Shown in pieces: positions 52,129 to 60,637 of a stretch of 64,000 bases of DNA (the first letter of the stretch is position 1; the number at the start of each line of letters is the position of its first letter). The notes under the pieces are model-generated. The model saw only the letters and a program-made list of their open reading frames with translations, did no database searches and was not told the origin of the DNA. A program made the position numbers and the translations under genes. This DNA is from Roseiarcus sp963798015 (lineage in GTDB: Bacteria; Pseudomonadota; Alphaproteobacteria; Rhizobiales; Beijerinckiaceae): contig CAWCSA010000013.1 of the NCBI GenBank assembly GCA_963798015.1, forward strand, positions 62,001-126,000, in the 5' to 3' direction.

Positions 52129-53376
52129 CTACTGGAAAAGTTTTCGGGCACGGATTAGCGATTCCGCAAGCGCATCAACTTCGTCGAAGGTGTTGTACAG
52201 CGCAAACGAGGCTCGGCAAGTGGACGTCACACCGAACCTGTTCAATAGCGGCATCGCGCAGTGCGTTCCAGCCCTCACGGCGACGCCTGATCGATCGATC
52301 AAAGTCGCAATGTCGTGCGCGTGCGCGCCGTCCATCGTAAATGAGACAATCGGGCCTTTCCCTTCTGCAACGCCAATTATGCGCAGGGAATTAATTGACG
52401 ATAGACGCTTGTGCGCATAATCGCACAACGCTGCCTCATGCGCGCGAATACGCTCTCGCCCAATCCCCTCAATATAATCAAGCGCGGCCCCAAGCCCGAT
52501 CGCCTGCACGATCGGCGGCGTGCCGGCCTCGAACCGATGTGGCGGATGGTTGTAGGAGACAGTGTCCCTCGTGACTTCCTCGATCATCTCCCCACCGCCC
52601 TGGTACGGTGGCAACTTCTCAAGAAGTTCATGCTTGCCGTAGAGCACGCCGATCCCAGTAGGGCCATAAACCTTGTGCCCAGTGAAAACGTAGAAGTCGA
52701 CGTCGAGGTCGCGCACGTCAACTTCAAGATGCACGGCGCCTTGCGAACCATCGACGAGCACGGGGATCGCTCGCTCGTGCGCGATTTTGATGAGCTCCTT
52801 GATTGGGACGGCAGTCCCGAGGACGTTCGACATTTGCGTTATCGCGACAATCTTCGTTCGATCGGTCAGAGCGCGTTCGAATGCGTCAAGCGAAAAGCCG
52901 CCGTCGTCGCCGACATCGACCCATCGCAACAGCGCCCCCTTGCGTTCACGATGGAAGTGCCAAGGCACGACGTTGGAGTGATGCTCCATCACGCTTAGTA
53001 CGATCTCGTCGCCGTCGCCGATGTGGGCGAGGCCAAAACTAGACGCAACGAGATTGATCGCCTCAGTCGCGGATCGAGTGAAAACGATCTCTTCGTGCGA
53101 GCGGGCGTTGACAAACCGTCGCACCGTTTCTCGGGCTGCCTCATAGGCTTCGGTGGCCGCATTGGCCAGGTAGTGCAAGCCACGATGCACATTTGCATAT
53201 TCGTGCTCATAGGCATGCGTCACGCGGTCGATAACCCTCTTCGGCTTTTGAGCCGAGGCGGCGTTATCCAGATACACAAGTGGCTTTCCGTACGGGCGCT
53301 CGGCGAGGACAGGAAAATCCGCTCGAATCGCTTCAACGTCGTAAGCGTCGAATGCTGGTTGCACGAACTTGTTCAC
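52129..53376 (-). CDS. sufS: Cysteine desulfurase SufS
   Basis: PLP enzyme that takes sulfur from cysteine for Fe-S clusters, 415 residues. PLP lysine is in VFTGHKVYGPTGIGVLYG; the catalytic Cys lies in TSTCRASFALYNTFDEVDAL near the C-terminus; N-terminal FPVLAERPYGKPLVYLDNAASAQKP is the group II signature. The ATG overlaps the sufD stop (53373-53376). Confidence 0.96.
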   Translation of the reverse strand: MNKFVQPAFDAYDVEAIRADFPVLAERPYGKPLVYLDNAASAQKPKRVIDRVTHAYEHEYANVHRGLHYLANAATEAYEAARETVRRFVNARSHEEIVFTRSATEAINLVASSFGLAHIGDGDEIVLSVMEHHSNVVPWHFHRERKGALLRWVDVGDDGGFSLDAFERALTDRTKIVAITQMSNVLGTAVPIKELIKIAHERAIPVLVDGSQGAVHLEVDVRDLDVDFYVFTGHKVYGPTGIGVLYGKHELLEKLPPYQGGGEMIEEVTRDTVSYNHPPHRFEAGTPPIVQAIGLGAALDYIEGIGRERIRAHEAALCDYAHKRLSSINSLRIIGVAEGKGPIVSFTMDGAHAHDIATLIDRSGVAVRAGTHCAMPLLNRFGVTSTCRASFALYNTFDEVDALAESLIRARKLFQ

Positions 53377-54641
53377 GTGTTCGCCTTCCGCGTTTCAAGC
53401 CATGCGGCCAGTCGGGCGCGCAATGGGCCGACCAATAATTTATCGTTGATTTGGTCGACGGATTCCCCCCCAAAAGCCTCCAGCAGCATCCCCTTAGCGT
53501 CGTTGTTCGCGATGCCACGGGCCTCCAGATAAAAAACTTGTTCCGGATCGAGCGAAGCGACCGTGGCTCCGTGCCCGCACGTTACATCATCAGCGAAGAT
53601 CTCGAGCTCGGGCTTCTCATTCATCTGCGCCCGTGGAGACAGGAGAATGGCTTGGGACTTCATGACGCCATCTGTCTTTTGCGCCGCTTTCTCGACGATT
53701 ACCTTCCCCTGAAACACTCCAACAGCGTCATCATCGACGATAGCGCGATAGAACTCACGACTCCTCCCAGCTGGAGCGGCATGAACGACCTGCAGCGTCG
53801 TGTCGGCGCGCCGAGCACCGTCGATGAGCGCAAGTCCACCAAGCGAAACTTTGGCTTCCTTTCCAGTCATCCTGACAAAAATCTGGCGACGCGTAAGCGC
53901 GCCGCCAGAAATCAATCCAAAGGTGGTAAGCTCCGCCCCCTTCGCGAGTTCGTAGATTTGAGTTTCGATGTGCAGCTCAGGCTCATCACCAACGACCGCG
54001 ACGTGTTTCGCCATGGCCCCCTCGGCCAGCGTCATAATCGTCGCCGGGTGACGCTGGACTCCGGCATGAGCGCCCTCGAATATCTCAACGAACGAGGCCT
54101 GCGCTTCCACTTCGAGCTCAATACCCGTCCGTGAATAGACGGAGTAGGACGACGCCTCATCGCCAAGGTGCAGAAGTGTGATCGGCTCGAGGATTTCGGC
54201 CCCACGCGGGATCGAGATCGTGCACCCACGGGGACTCAGCGCCTCGTTGAGCGCCGCTAAGGGATCGTCGGCCGCACGGGCCGCGACCCCCTCCGAAATG
54301 AAAACATTAGCCGGAAGCGGATCCGAAAGCTCGGCGATGAAACGTCCGCCCAGCAAGACGAGTTGCGCCCCCGGCGCAAAGCGCTCGCGCCCGGCGAGCC
54401 GCTTGCGCGCCGCTTCGACGTCCGCCCGCCTCGGCACAGGAAGAATCGGCGCTGCATCGGCCATCGAGGCGCGCAAATCGGTGTAGTGCCAAGCCTCGAC
54501 CCGCCGGGTTGGGAGTCCGACCGCGGCGAACCGCGCAAAAGCGGCGGCGCGAGCAGGCGAACGCTCATGCTGATCCTGCTCAGCGAACTGCCGGGCAAGA
54601 GTCCTTTCGGCAGCGGACCAATTTACGACATGCGCGGTCAT
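53373..54641 (-). CDS. sufD: Fe-S cluster assembly protein SufD
   Basis: Scaffold component of SufBC2D, 422 residues. The beta-helix domain is recognisable (EVEAQASFVEIFEGA, FGLISGGALTRRQIFVRM, DDAVGVFQGKVIVEKAAQKTDG) and the C-terminus has CGHGATVASLDPEQVFYLEARG and the helical end. Start ATG at 54639-54641 (MTAHVVNWSAAERTL), seven bases after the sufC stop; an upstream start inside sufC is unlikely. Confidence 0.93.
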   Translation of the reverse strand: MTAHVVNWSAAERTLARQFAEQDQHERSPARAAAFARFAAVGLPTRRVEAWHYTDLRASMADAAPILPVPRRADVEAARKRLAGRERFAPGAQLVLLGGRFIAELSDPLPANVFISEGVAARAADDPLAALNEALSPRGCTISIPRGAEILEPITLLHLGDEASSYSVYSRTGIELEVEAQASFVEIFEGAHAGVQRHPATIMTLAEGAMAKHVAVVGDEPELHIETQIYELAKGAELTTFGLISGGALTRRQIFVRMTGKEAKVSLGGLALIDGARRADTTLQVVHAAPAGRSREFYRAIVDDDAVGVFQGKVIVEKAAQKTDGVMKSQAILLSPRAQMNEKPELEIFADDVTCGHGATVASLDPEQVFYLEARGIANNDAKGMLLEAFGGESVDQINDKLLVGPLRARLAAWLETRKANT

Positions 54642-54648
54642 CGGCGAA

Positions 54649-55398
54649 TCACGCAGCCTCCTCGGCGTAGTCGCGATAGCCATTACGCTCCAGTTCGAGA
54701 GCGAGTTCCGGGCCGCCGGAGGCAACGATCCGGCCTCGGGCCATTACATGCACGACGTCGGGCTTGATGTGGTCCAAAAGCCGCTGATAGTGCGTAATCA
54801 CGACAAAACTGCGCTTTGGATTGCGAAGGGCGTTGACGCCCTCGGCGACAATTCTCAGCGCGTCGATGTCGAGCCCCGAATCTGTTTCGTCCAGAACGCT
54901 CACCTGCGGCGCCAGCAGTGCCATTTGCAGGACCTCAAATCTCTTCTTCTCGCCCCCGGAAAAGCCGACGTTGAGCGGCCGTCGTAGCATCTCCTGATCG
55001 ATCTTTAACGATTGCGCAGCGTTGCGCACGCGGCGCATGAAATCGGGCGTGGTGAGATCACTTTCTCCGCGCGACCGCCTCTGCGCATTCAACGCCGCTT
55101 TGAGGAAAGTCATTGCGGCGACACCCGGAATCTCGATCGGATATTGGAACGCCAGAAATAGCCCCTTCAATGCGCGCTCGTTCGGCTGAAGCTCCAGCAA
55201 ACTCTCTCCATCGAGCAAAATCTGGCCCGACATGACCTTGTAAGCGGGCTTGCCCGCCAAAACATAAGCCAACGTCGACTTGCCAGAGCCGTTCGGGCCC
55301 ATGATTGCGGCAACCTCGCCCGCATTCACGCTGAGGCTGAGGTCGTCAAGGATCAGCTTGTCCTCGATCGAAACGCTCAGGTGGTTAATTTCTAGCAT
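54649..55398 (-). CDS. sufC: Fe-S cluster assembly ATPase SufC
   Basis: ABC-type ATPase of the SUF system, 249 residues. Walker A GPNGSGKSTLAYVLAG, signature GFSGGEKKRFEVLQMALL, Walker B VSVLDETDSGLDIDAL, and His ITHYQRLLDHIKPD. It starts about 40 bases after the restored sufB end. Confidence 0.97.
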   Translation of the reverse strand: MLEINHLSVSIEDKLILDDLSLSVNAGEVAAIMGPNGSGKSTLAYVLAGKPAYKVMSGQILLDGESLLELQPNERALKGLFLAFQYPIEIPGVAAMTFLKAALNAQRRSRGESDLTTPDFMRRVRNAAQSLKIDQEMLRRPLNVGFSGGEKKRFEVLQMALLAPQVSVLDETDSGLDIDALRIVAEGVNALRNPKRSFVVITHYQRLLDHIKPDVVHVMARGRIVASGGPELALELERNGYRDYAEEAA

Positions 55399-55436
55399 TC
55401 ACCGCTCCTTAGATCGCGTGCGGCCCGAGCCGGCCG

Positions 55437-56907
55437 TCATCCCACGCTCCCTTCGAGGCTGATCGAAATGAGCTTCTGCGCTTCGACGGCAAACTCCATC
55501 GGCAATTGCTGAAGCACGTCCCGGACGAAACCATTGACGATGAGCGCCGTCGAACTCCTCGGCCGACAGACCTCGTTGCAAGCAATAGAATAGCTGCTCC
55601 TCCGAAACCTTCGACGTGGTGGCCTCGTGCTCGATCACCGCAGCGGCATTCTTCGCCTCAATATAAGGGACCGTGTGCGCGCCGCACTCGTTTCCTATCA
55701 AGAGCGAATCGCAATTGGTGAAATTGCGCGCTCCTGTCGCGAGCCGGTGCGCCGACACCTGACCCCGGTATGTGTTTTGCGATTTGCCAGCGGCAACTCC
55801 CTTGGAAATGATCCGGCTCGTGGTGTTGCGGCCGAGGTGAATCATCTTCGTGCCGCTGTCGACCTGCTGATGACCGTTTGAAATTGCGATCGAATAGAAT
55901 TCGCCGCGCGAGGCCTCGCCACGCAAAATGCAAGACGGATACTTCCAGGTAATCGCCGAGCCGGTTTCCACTTGGGTCCACGAGATTTTAGATCGGGCGC
56001 CGCGGCAATCCCCACGCTTGGTCACGAAGTTATAGATGCCGCCGCGGCCCTGAGAATCGCCGGGATACCAATTTTGCACCGTTGAGTATTTAATCTCCGC
56101 GTCATCGAGGGTTATGAGTTCGACCACGGCGGCATGAAGCTGGTTCTCGTCCCTCTTCGGCGCCGTGCATCCTTCGAGGTAGCTGACATAGGCGCCCCGG
56201 TCGGCGATGATGAGCGTGCGCTCGAACTGACCGGTATTCCTCTCGTTAATGCGAAAATAGGTTGAGAGCTCCATCGGGCAGCGCACGCCTGGCGGCACGT
56301 AAACGAAGGAACCGTCCGAGAACACCGCCGAATTGAGCGTCGCATAGAAATTGTCCGTGCTCGGCACCACCGTTCCCAGATAGCGGCGGACAAGGTCGGG
56401 ATGATTTCGGACAGCCTCGGAGAAAGAGCAAAAAATTACCCCAGCCTTGGCCAGCTCTGCCTTGAAAGTCGTTGCAATTGAAACAGAGTCAAAGACGGCG
56501 TCGACCGCTACCCTAGGCTTCTCCACCCCGGCGAGGATTTCCTGCTCAACCAGCGGAATACCGAGTTTGGCGTAAGTGCGCAGCAACTCCGGATCCACCT
56601 CGTCGAGCGACTTCGGCGCCGGTCCAGATTTTGGCGCGGCGAAGTAATAAATCTCCTGGTAGTTGATCGGTGGATGGTTGACGCGCGCCCACTTTGGCTC
56701 TTCCATCGTTTGCCAACGACGAAAGGCGTCAAGCCGCCATTCTAGCAGCCATTCCGGCTCAGCCTTCTTTTCCGAAATAAATCGAACGGTGTCTTCGTTC
56801 AGACCCTTTGGGGCCATATCCGACTGGATCGGACTAACGAAACCGTATTTATAAGCGTCGACCTCAATCGAACGTACGCGATCGACGGTCTCCTGGACGG
56901 CCGCCAT
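55437..56907 (-). CDS. sufB: Fe-S cluster assembly protein SufB, frameshifted near the 3' end
   Basis: Main scaffold of SufBC2D; about 489 residues when repaired. The N-terminus (YKYGFVSPIQSDMAPKGLNEDTVRFIS), the beta-helix (YVPPGVRCPMELSTYFRINE, NWYPGDSQGRGGIYNFVTKRG) and the cysteine in NFTNCDSLLIGNECGAHTVPYIE are intact. After QRGLSAEE one extra base (an A at about 55553 on the + strand) shifts the frame. Dropping it yields STALIVNGFVRDVLQQLPM and a normal end at 55437. As read, the protein runs on to 55399 with an unrelated tail. The start is the ATG at 56905-56907. Confidence 0.93.
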
Positions 56908-57164
56908 AGTGACTTCTCCTCGCCATGACGGTTTCAAGGACCGCCGGTGGGGGTCTGTTGGCCCCGGCTCAAAATGGTCGCTTCGACCGGGGATGCTGAG
57001 CCCTATATGGCGTCCATGCGCGCCGATTGCAAATGTCCTCCGGCGGCGGCGCTGCAATGCAATAGGCTAATCGCGTCGATATTTCACATGTTAATTGTAT
57101 TATATTATGAATATGCGGCCTTGGCGGATCTATTAAGCGCGCAGCCCTAATACCGCTTGGTGGC
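56908..57164 (-). promoter_or_regulatory. Upstream region of the suf operon
   Basis: An AT-rich stretch on the minus strand (ATTCATAATATAATACAATT, around 57085-57110) lies in the gap between the ATPase gene and sufB and is a plausible promoter. No IscR or Irr site could be assigned by eye. No gene here. Confidence 0.4.
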
Positions 57165-58928
57165 TTATGTCACATCGCCGCGCAATCGGGCAGAGAGCTT
57201 CCTCAAATCAATCGGGACCGCATCGCGCTCGTCAGAAGCGCGAGGTCGTTGGTCCTCAGAACGGACCGAAATATCCGCGAACTTCATTCGCATCGGTGTG
57301 GCGATCGCTTCGCCAAAGGCGATAGCCTCGCGATCGGCGATCGAGGACAAAAAGGTGATTGTGCTGCCTGCTGAAACGCCTGCCGCAGCGCGAATGATCC
57401 CCTTGTCGAGCTCGTTGGCAAGCCGCATGGCGAACATAGTCGAACATTGCGACAGCACGGTCGGGTCGAGTTCCGAAGGCCGTTGTGTTACGACGCCGAG
57501 TGATGCGCCATACTTGCGTCCTTCTTTGGCGATGCGACCGATCGCCAGCCGCGCTGGGCCAAAGGCCTGTCCACTGGCGGAGGAAATATAGCGGTGCGCC
57601 TCTTCGCACAACACATTGATTTCGTATGCGCCAGAGCAACAGAACGCGATCTCGAAGGAGAGCCGCGCGAGCACCGCCACGACGGAGTTGGTGACTTCAT
57701 TGGGCAGGCCGGCAAGTCGGACGATCGTGACTGGCAGTCCTCGTGTCGGGATACGAAAGAGTTTGGAGATTACCTTGCCAATGTCGTCCTCGACCACCAG
57801 CCTGCCGAACATAAACCGATAGCGCGGATCCCGGTTGAGCCCCTCAAGTCGATAACGCAGAGCTCGAAGTTCCGAGCGGGGAAATCGCTGATCGAGCATG
57901 CCTAGCCATTCCTCGATCACTGCGATGACGTCGACAATGCGATAGGGTGTTGGCGTATCGGAAGTTACCGAATTCCCCTCGGCGACTGGCTGGCGCCGTA
58001 CCGCGCTTGTCCCAGCTGATGAACTCGATTCGGCTTGATATTTCGTCCTCGCGATGCGGATGACCTCGTAGAGCGCATCCCGTTCATCCGCGTGCGGCTG
58101 ACGGCCGCTAAACACGACGTCGGCCAGTTCATCGAATTTAAACATCCAGAATGGCAGCTCTAGGCTTTCCGAATCTATGATCTGCGCCAGTCCGGGAAAA
58201 TGGGCCGCGTATTCGTTGTGCGGGTCGAAAATAATAATTCGCAGCTTCGGCATCATGGCCAGAGACTTCTTCAGAAGCAGGCTGACGGAGGTCGTCTTAC
58301 CGACGCCGGTCGATCCCAAAACAGCAAAGTGCCGCCGCATCAATTCGCCGACGTCAATCTCTGCTGGGATATCTTCGTTCTGGCTCAACCTGCCGATCTC
58401 GACGCCCTGCCGGCCACGAAAAGTATAGATGGCTCGGAGATCATCTGCGCGGATTCGGTGCGCAGGGGCGCCCAGCGAGGGAAACGAGCGCACGCCGCGA
58501 TGGAAAAACGGCGCGCCATTGGGATCGTCGATAATCTCGCCGTTCAACTCAATTGTGACCCGGGCGGCGTTAGACTCGTCTTCGGACCACCGGCCGTCAT
58601 CGGTCGCAACTTCGCAAACAGTGCCCACCAGACGCGCTGCCCGGTGAACGATCGTAATGAGATGGCCAACCGACCACTGCTCTTCGTCTAGCTTGAGCGG
58701 GCAGCTGATGACGCCTTGTGTTCCGTTCAAAGCCACCAGTCGGCCAATGACGCGCGTTGGCTCTAACTCTCGCTGCTCGAACGGTAACCCCTTCCCGCCG
58801 GTCTGTTCGGTCTCGCGTCGCTCCGCGCCGACTACGATTGGCGAACGCGCTCCGCGCGCGTCATCCGCTTTGCCGATCCTTTCGAGAGCGTCGCGAAAAA
58901 ATTGGCTGTCGGTGCGGAACGAGTGCAT
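57165..58928 (-). CDS. HerA/DUF87-type ATPase
   Basis: A cytosolic ATPase of the HerA/FtsK-like group, about 587 residues. An N-terminal HAS-barrel-like region (TRVIGRLVALNGTQGVISCPLKL, VGHLITIV) is followed by Walker A in VLGSTGVGKTTSVSLLLKKS, a Walker B-like INVLCEEAHRYI, and ASLGVVTQRPSELDPTVLSQCSTMFAMRLAN with the sensor/arginine region. HerA proteins usually pair with NurA nuclease in archaea or with defence nucleases in bacteria; no nuclease gene is adjacent here. The start is uncertain: ATGs at 58928, 59003 and 59132 are in frame, the last overlapping ppx. Confidence 0.82.
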   Translation of the reverse strand: MHSFRTDSQFFRDALERIGKADDARGARSPIVVGAERRETEQTGGKGLPFEQRELEPTRVIGRLVALNGTQGVISCPLKLDEEQWSVGHLITIVHRAARLVGTVCEVATDDGRWSEDESNAARVTIELNGEIIDDPNGAPFFHRGVRSFPSLGAPAHRIRADDLRAIYTFRGRQGVEIGRLSQNEDIPAEIDVGELMRRHFAVLGSTGVGKTTSVSLLLKKSLAMMPKLRIIIFDPHNEYAAHFPGLAQIIDSESLELPFWMFKFDELADVVFSGRQPHADERDALYEVIRIARTKYQAESSSSAGTSAVRRQPVAEGNSVTSDTPTPYRIVDVIAVIEEWLGMLDQRFPRSELRALRYRLEGLNRDPRYRFMFGRLVVEDDIGKVISKLFRIPTRGLPVTIVRLAGLPNEVTNSVVAVLARLSFEIAFCCSGAYEINVLCEEAHRYISSASGQAFGPARLAIGRIAKEGRKYGASLGVVTQRPSELDPTVLSQCSTMFAMRLANELDKGIIRAAAGVSAGSTITFLSSIADREAIAFGEAIATPMRMKFADISVRSEDQRPRASDERDAVPIDLRKLSARLRGDVT

Positions 58929-59085
58929 GTCTGACCGATCGCTGGCGCAAATGGTATAATCTCGAGCTTGCGTCTGGGCCCGTAAAGAATCCGTTTGAGG
59001 CATCAATGCGTTTTGAAACGTTAGGACGATCGGGACGAGAGAAGTCTCGGCGGTCGGCACCGCTAACGCGCAGTCTCGGCAAAGG

Positions 59086-60597
59086 TCACACGGATGTTCG
59101 GATCTCCGGTTCGGCGCCGACGAGGCGGCCAAATTGCCGCAGGCGCGACAAAAGTCGCTCTCCGCTCAGCGGCGCGAGGTCAGCCGGCAAAGTTAGGATC
59201 ACGCGGCCCTTCGCGCAGACCATCGAGGCGCGCGGCAGCACCCCGGGCATCGCTGCGGAGATGTTGTAGGCGACTCGCATCGCCGCGCCGAGAATTCGCG
59301 CCCGATCGAGGTGTCGGGCTGTGACCAGCGCACGCGACTGCGGCGAAATAAGATCTTCGTTGGACATGTGCCGGTAGGAAGCGGCCAGCGCAAGAAATGC
59401 TCGCGACGGGTGATCGACGCCGATGAAAGCTGCATTGACCACCAAATCGTAGGCCTGAACGCCACGATAGTCGGGGTGGGCGCGCCAGGAAATATCGGAC
59501 AAGAGACATGCGGCGTGGCGCAGCCGCCGATCCTGACCATCTTCTTCGAGATGGGTCGATTCGATCAGGCGGCTTGTCCAGGCGTACAGCTCTTCGCCAT
59601 GCTCCGGCGCCCGTGAGCGCAACTGGTTGAACTCGCGCGCTGACAGAATGAGCGGATCTCCCGCCTGCTCCTCGAGGGTGAGCTGCGAGTAGATTAGCCC
59701 CTCACGAACGCCGAGGGCCGAAACGACAATCTCCTTCGGATTGGACTGGCGGATGATCTCCTCCAGCACCGCCGCGCCATAGGCTAGCAAGGGCCTACGG
59801 GCGGCCGACACCGACTCGATTGACAGGAGCGCGTCCGCCTCGATCCGTTCGACCAGCGAAGCGAATTCGAGCGCGTCGCGCGAAGGGATGACGTAATTGT
59901 GCATCACATTCATCGGATACTGTCGCTGCCGCATATGCAAGCGCGCGAGAGCACGCCAAGTGCCGCCGACGGCATAGAACGTGCGGCCGGGCAGCCCTTG
60001 AAGGGCTTTCACCGCCGCGAGCTTCTCACGGACAATCTTGGCGGCCTTTTTCGGCGATCGCTCAGAAAGGTCCATCAGCGACAGGCCGCCCAACGGCAGG
60101 GTGACCCCTGGGCTGCACTCCCCGTCCCGAACGTCAGTAAGCTCGAGTGAGCCACCGCCCAGATCCCCGACAAGGCCATCCGTTTTGTGAATCGAACTTA
60201 TGACGCCAAGGGCCGACAATCTTGCTTCCCGCTGGCCACTCAACAGCTCAATTCTGCAACCGAGCACGTGTTCCGCGCGATTCAGAAATTCGGCCCCGTT
60301 CGCCGCGTCGCGCACAGCCGCCGTCGCGATGCCGCTCACGTCGCGAATGCCCATCGTGTTGCAGAGTACGCGAAAGCGCTGAAGCGCGGCGAGCGCCTTG
60401 AGAACACCGTCCTCCGGAAGAAGTCCCGTCGTCGCTACGCCTCTGCCAAGGCCGCACAAAACCTTTTCATTAAAAGTGGACGTCGGAGCGCGTGACTGCA
60501 ACTCGTAAGACACCAAGCGCACCGAGTTCGAGCCAATGTCGACAATCGCTACCGGCTTTCCCGGCAATCGTCCTCGCGCATTGTCGAGCATAACCAA
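59086..60597 (-). CDS. ppx: Exopolyphosphatase / guanosine pentaphosphatase (Ppx/GppA)
   Basis: Hydrolyses terminal phosphate from polyphosphate; 503 residues. The ASKHA-type phosphate loops are IVDIGSNSVRLVSYEL at the N-terminus and LVGDLGGGSLELTDV in the middle; ALGVREGLIYSQL and an HD-like C-terminal helical region (RLRHAACLLSDISWRAHPDYRG) follow. It is 40 bases downstream of ppk on the same strand, forming a polyphosphate pair. Confidence 0.93.
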   Translation of the reverse strand: MVMLDNARGRLPGKPVAIVDIGSNSVRLVSYELQSRAPTSTFNEKVLCGLGRGVATTGLLPEDGVLKALAALQRFRVLCNTMGIRDVSGIATAAVRDAANGAEFLNRAEHVLGCRIELLSGQREARLSALGVISSIHKTDGLVGDLGGGSLELTDVRDGECSPGVTLPLGGLSLMDLSERSPKKAAKIVREKLAAVKALQGLPGRTFYAVGGTWRALARLHMRQRQYPMNVMHNYVIPSRDALEFASLVERIEADALLSIESVSAARRPLLAYGAAVLEEIIRQSNPKEIVVSALGVREGLIYSQLTLEEQAGDPLILSAREFNQLRSRAPEHGEELYAWTSRLIESTHLEEDGQDRRLRHAACLLSDISWRAHPDYRGVQAYDLVVNAAFIGVDHPSRAFLALAASYRHMSNEDLISPQSRALVTARHLDRARILGAAMRVAYNISAAMPGVLPRASMVCAKGRVILTLPADLAPLSGERLLSRLRQFGRLVGAEPEIRTSV

Positions 60598-60637
60598 CCC
60601 CGTCGGGCGCCCCCGTGTCGCCCGGCACGGCCCTCTA

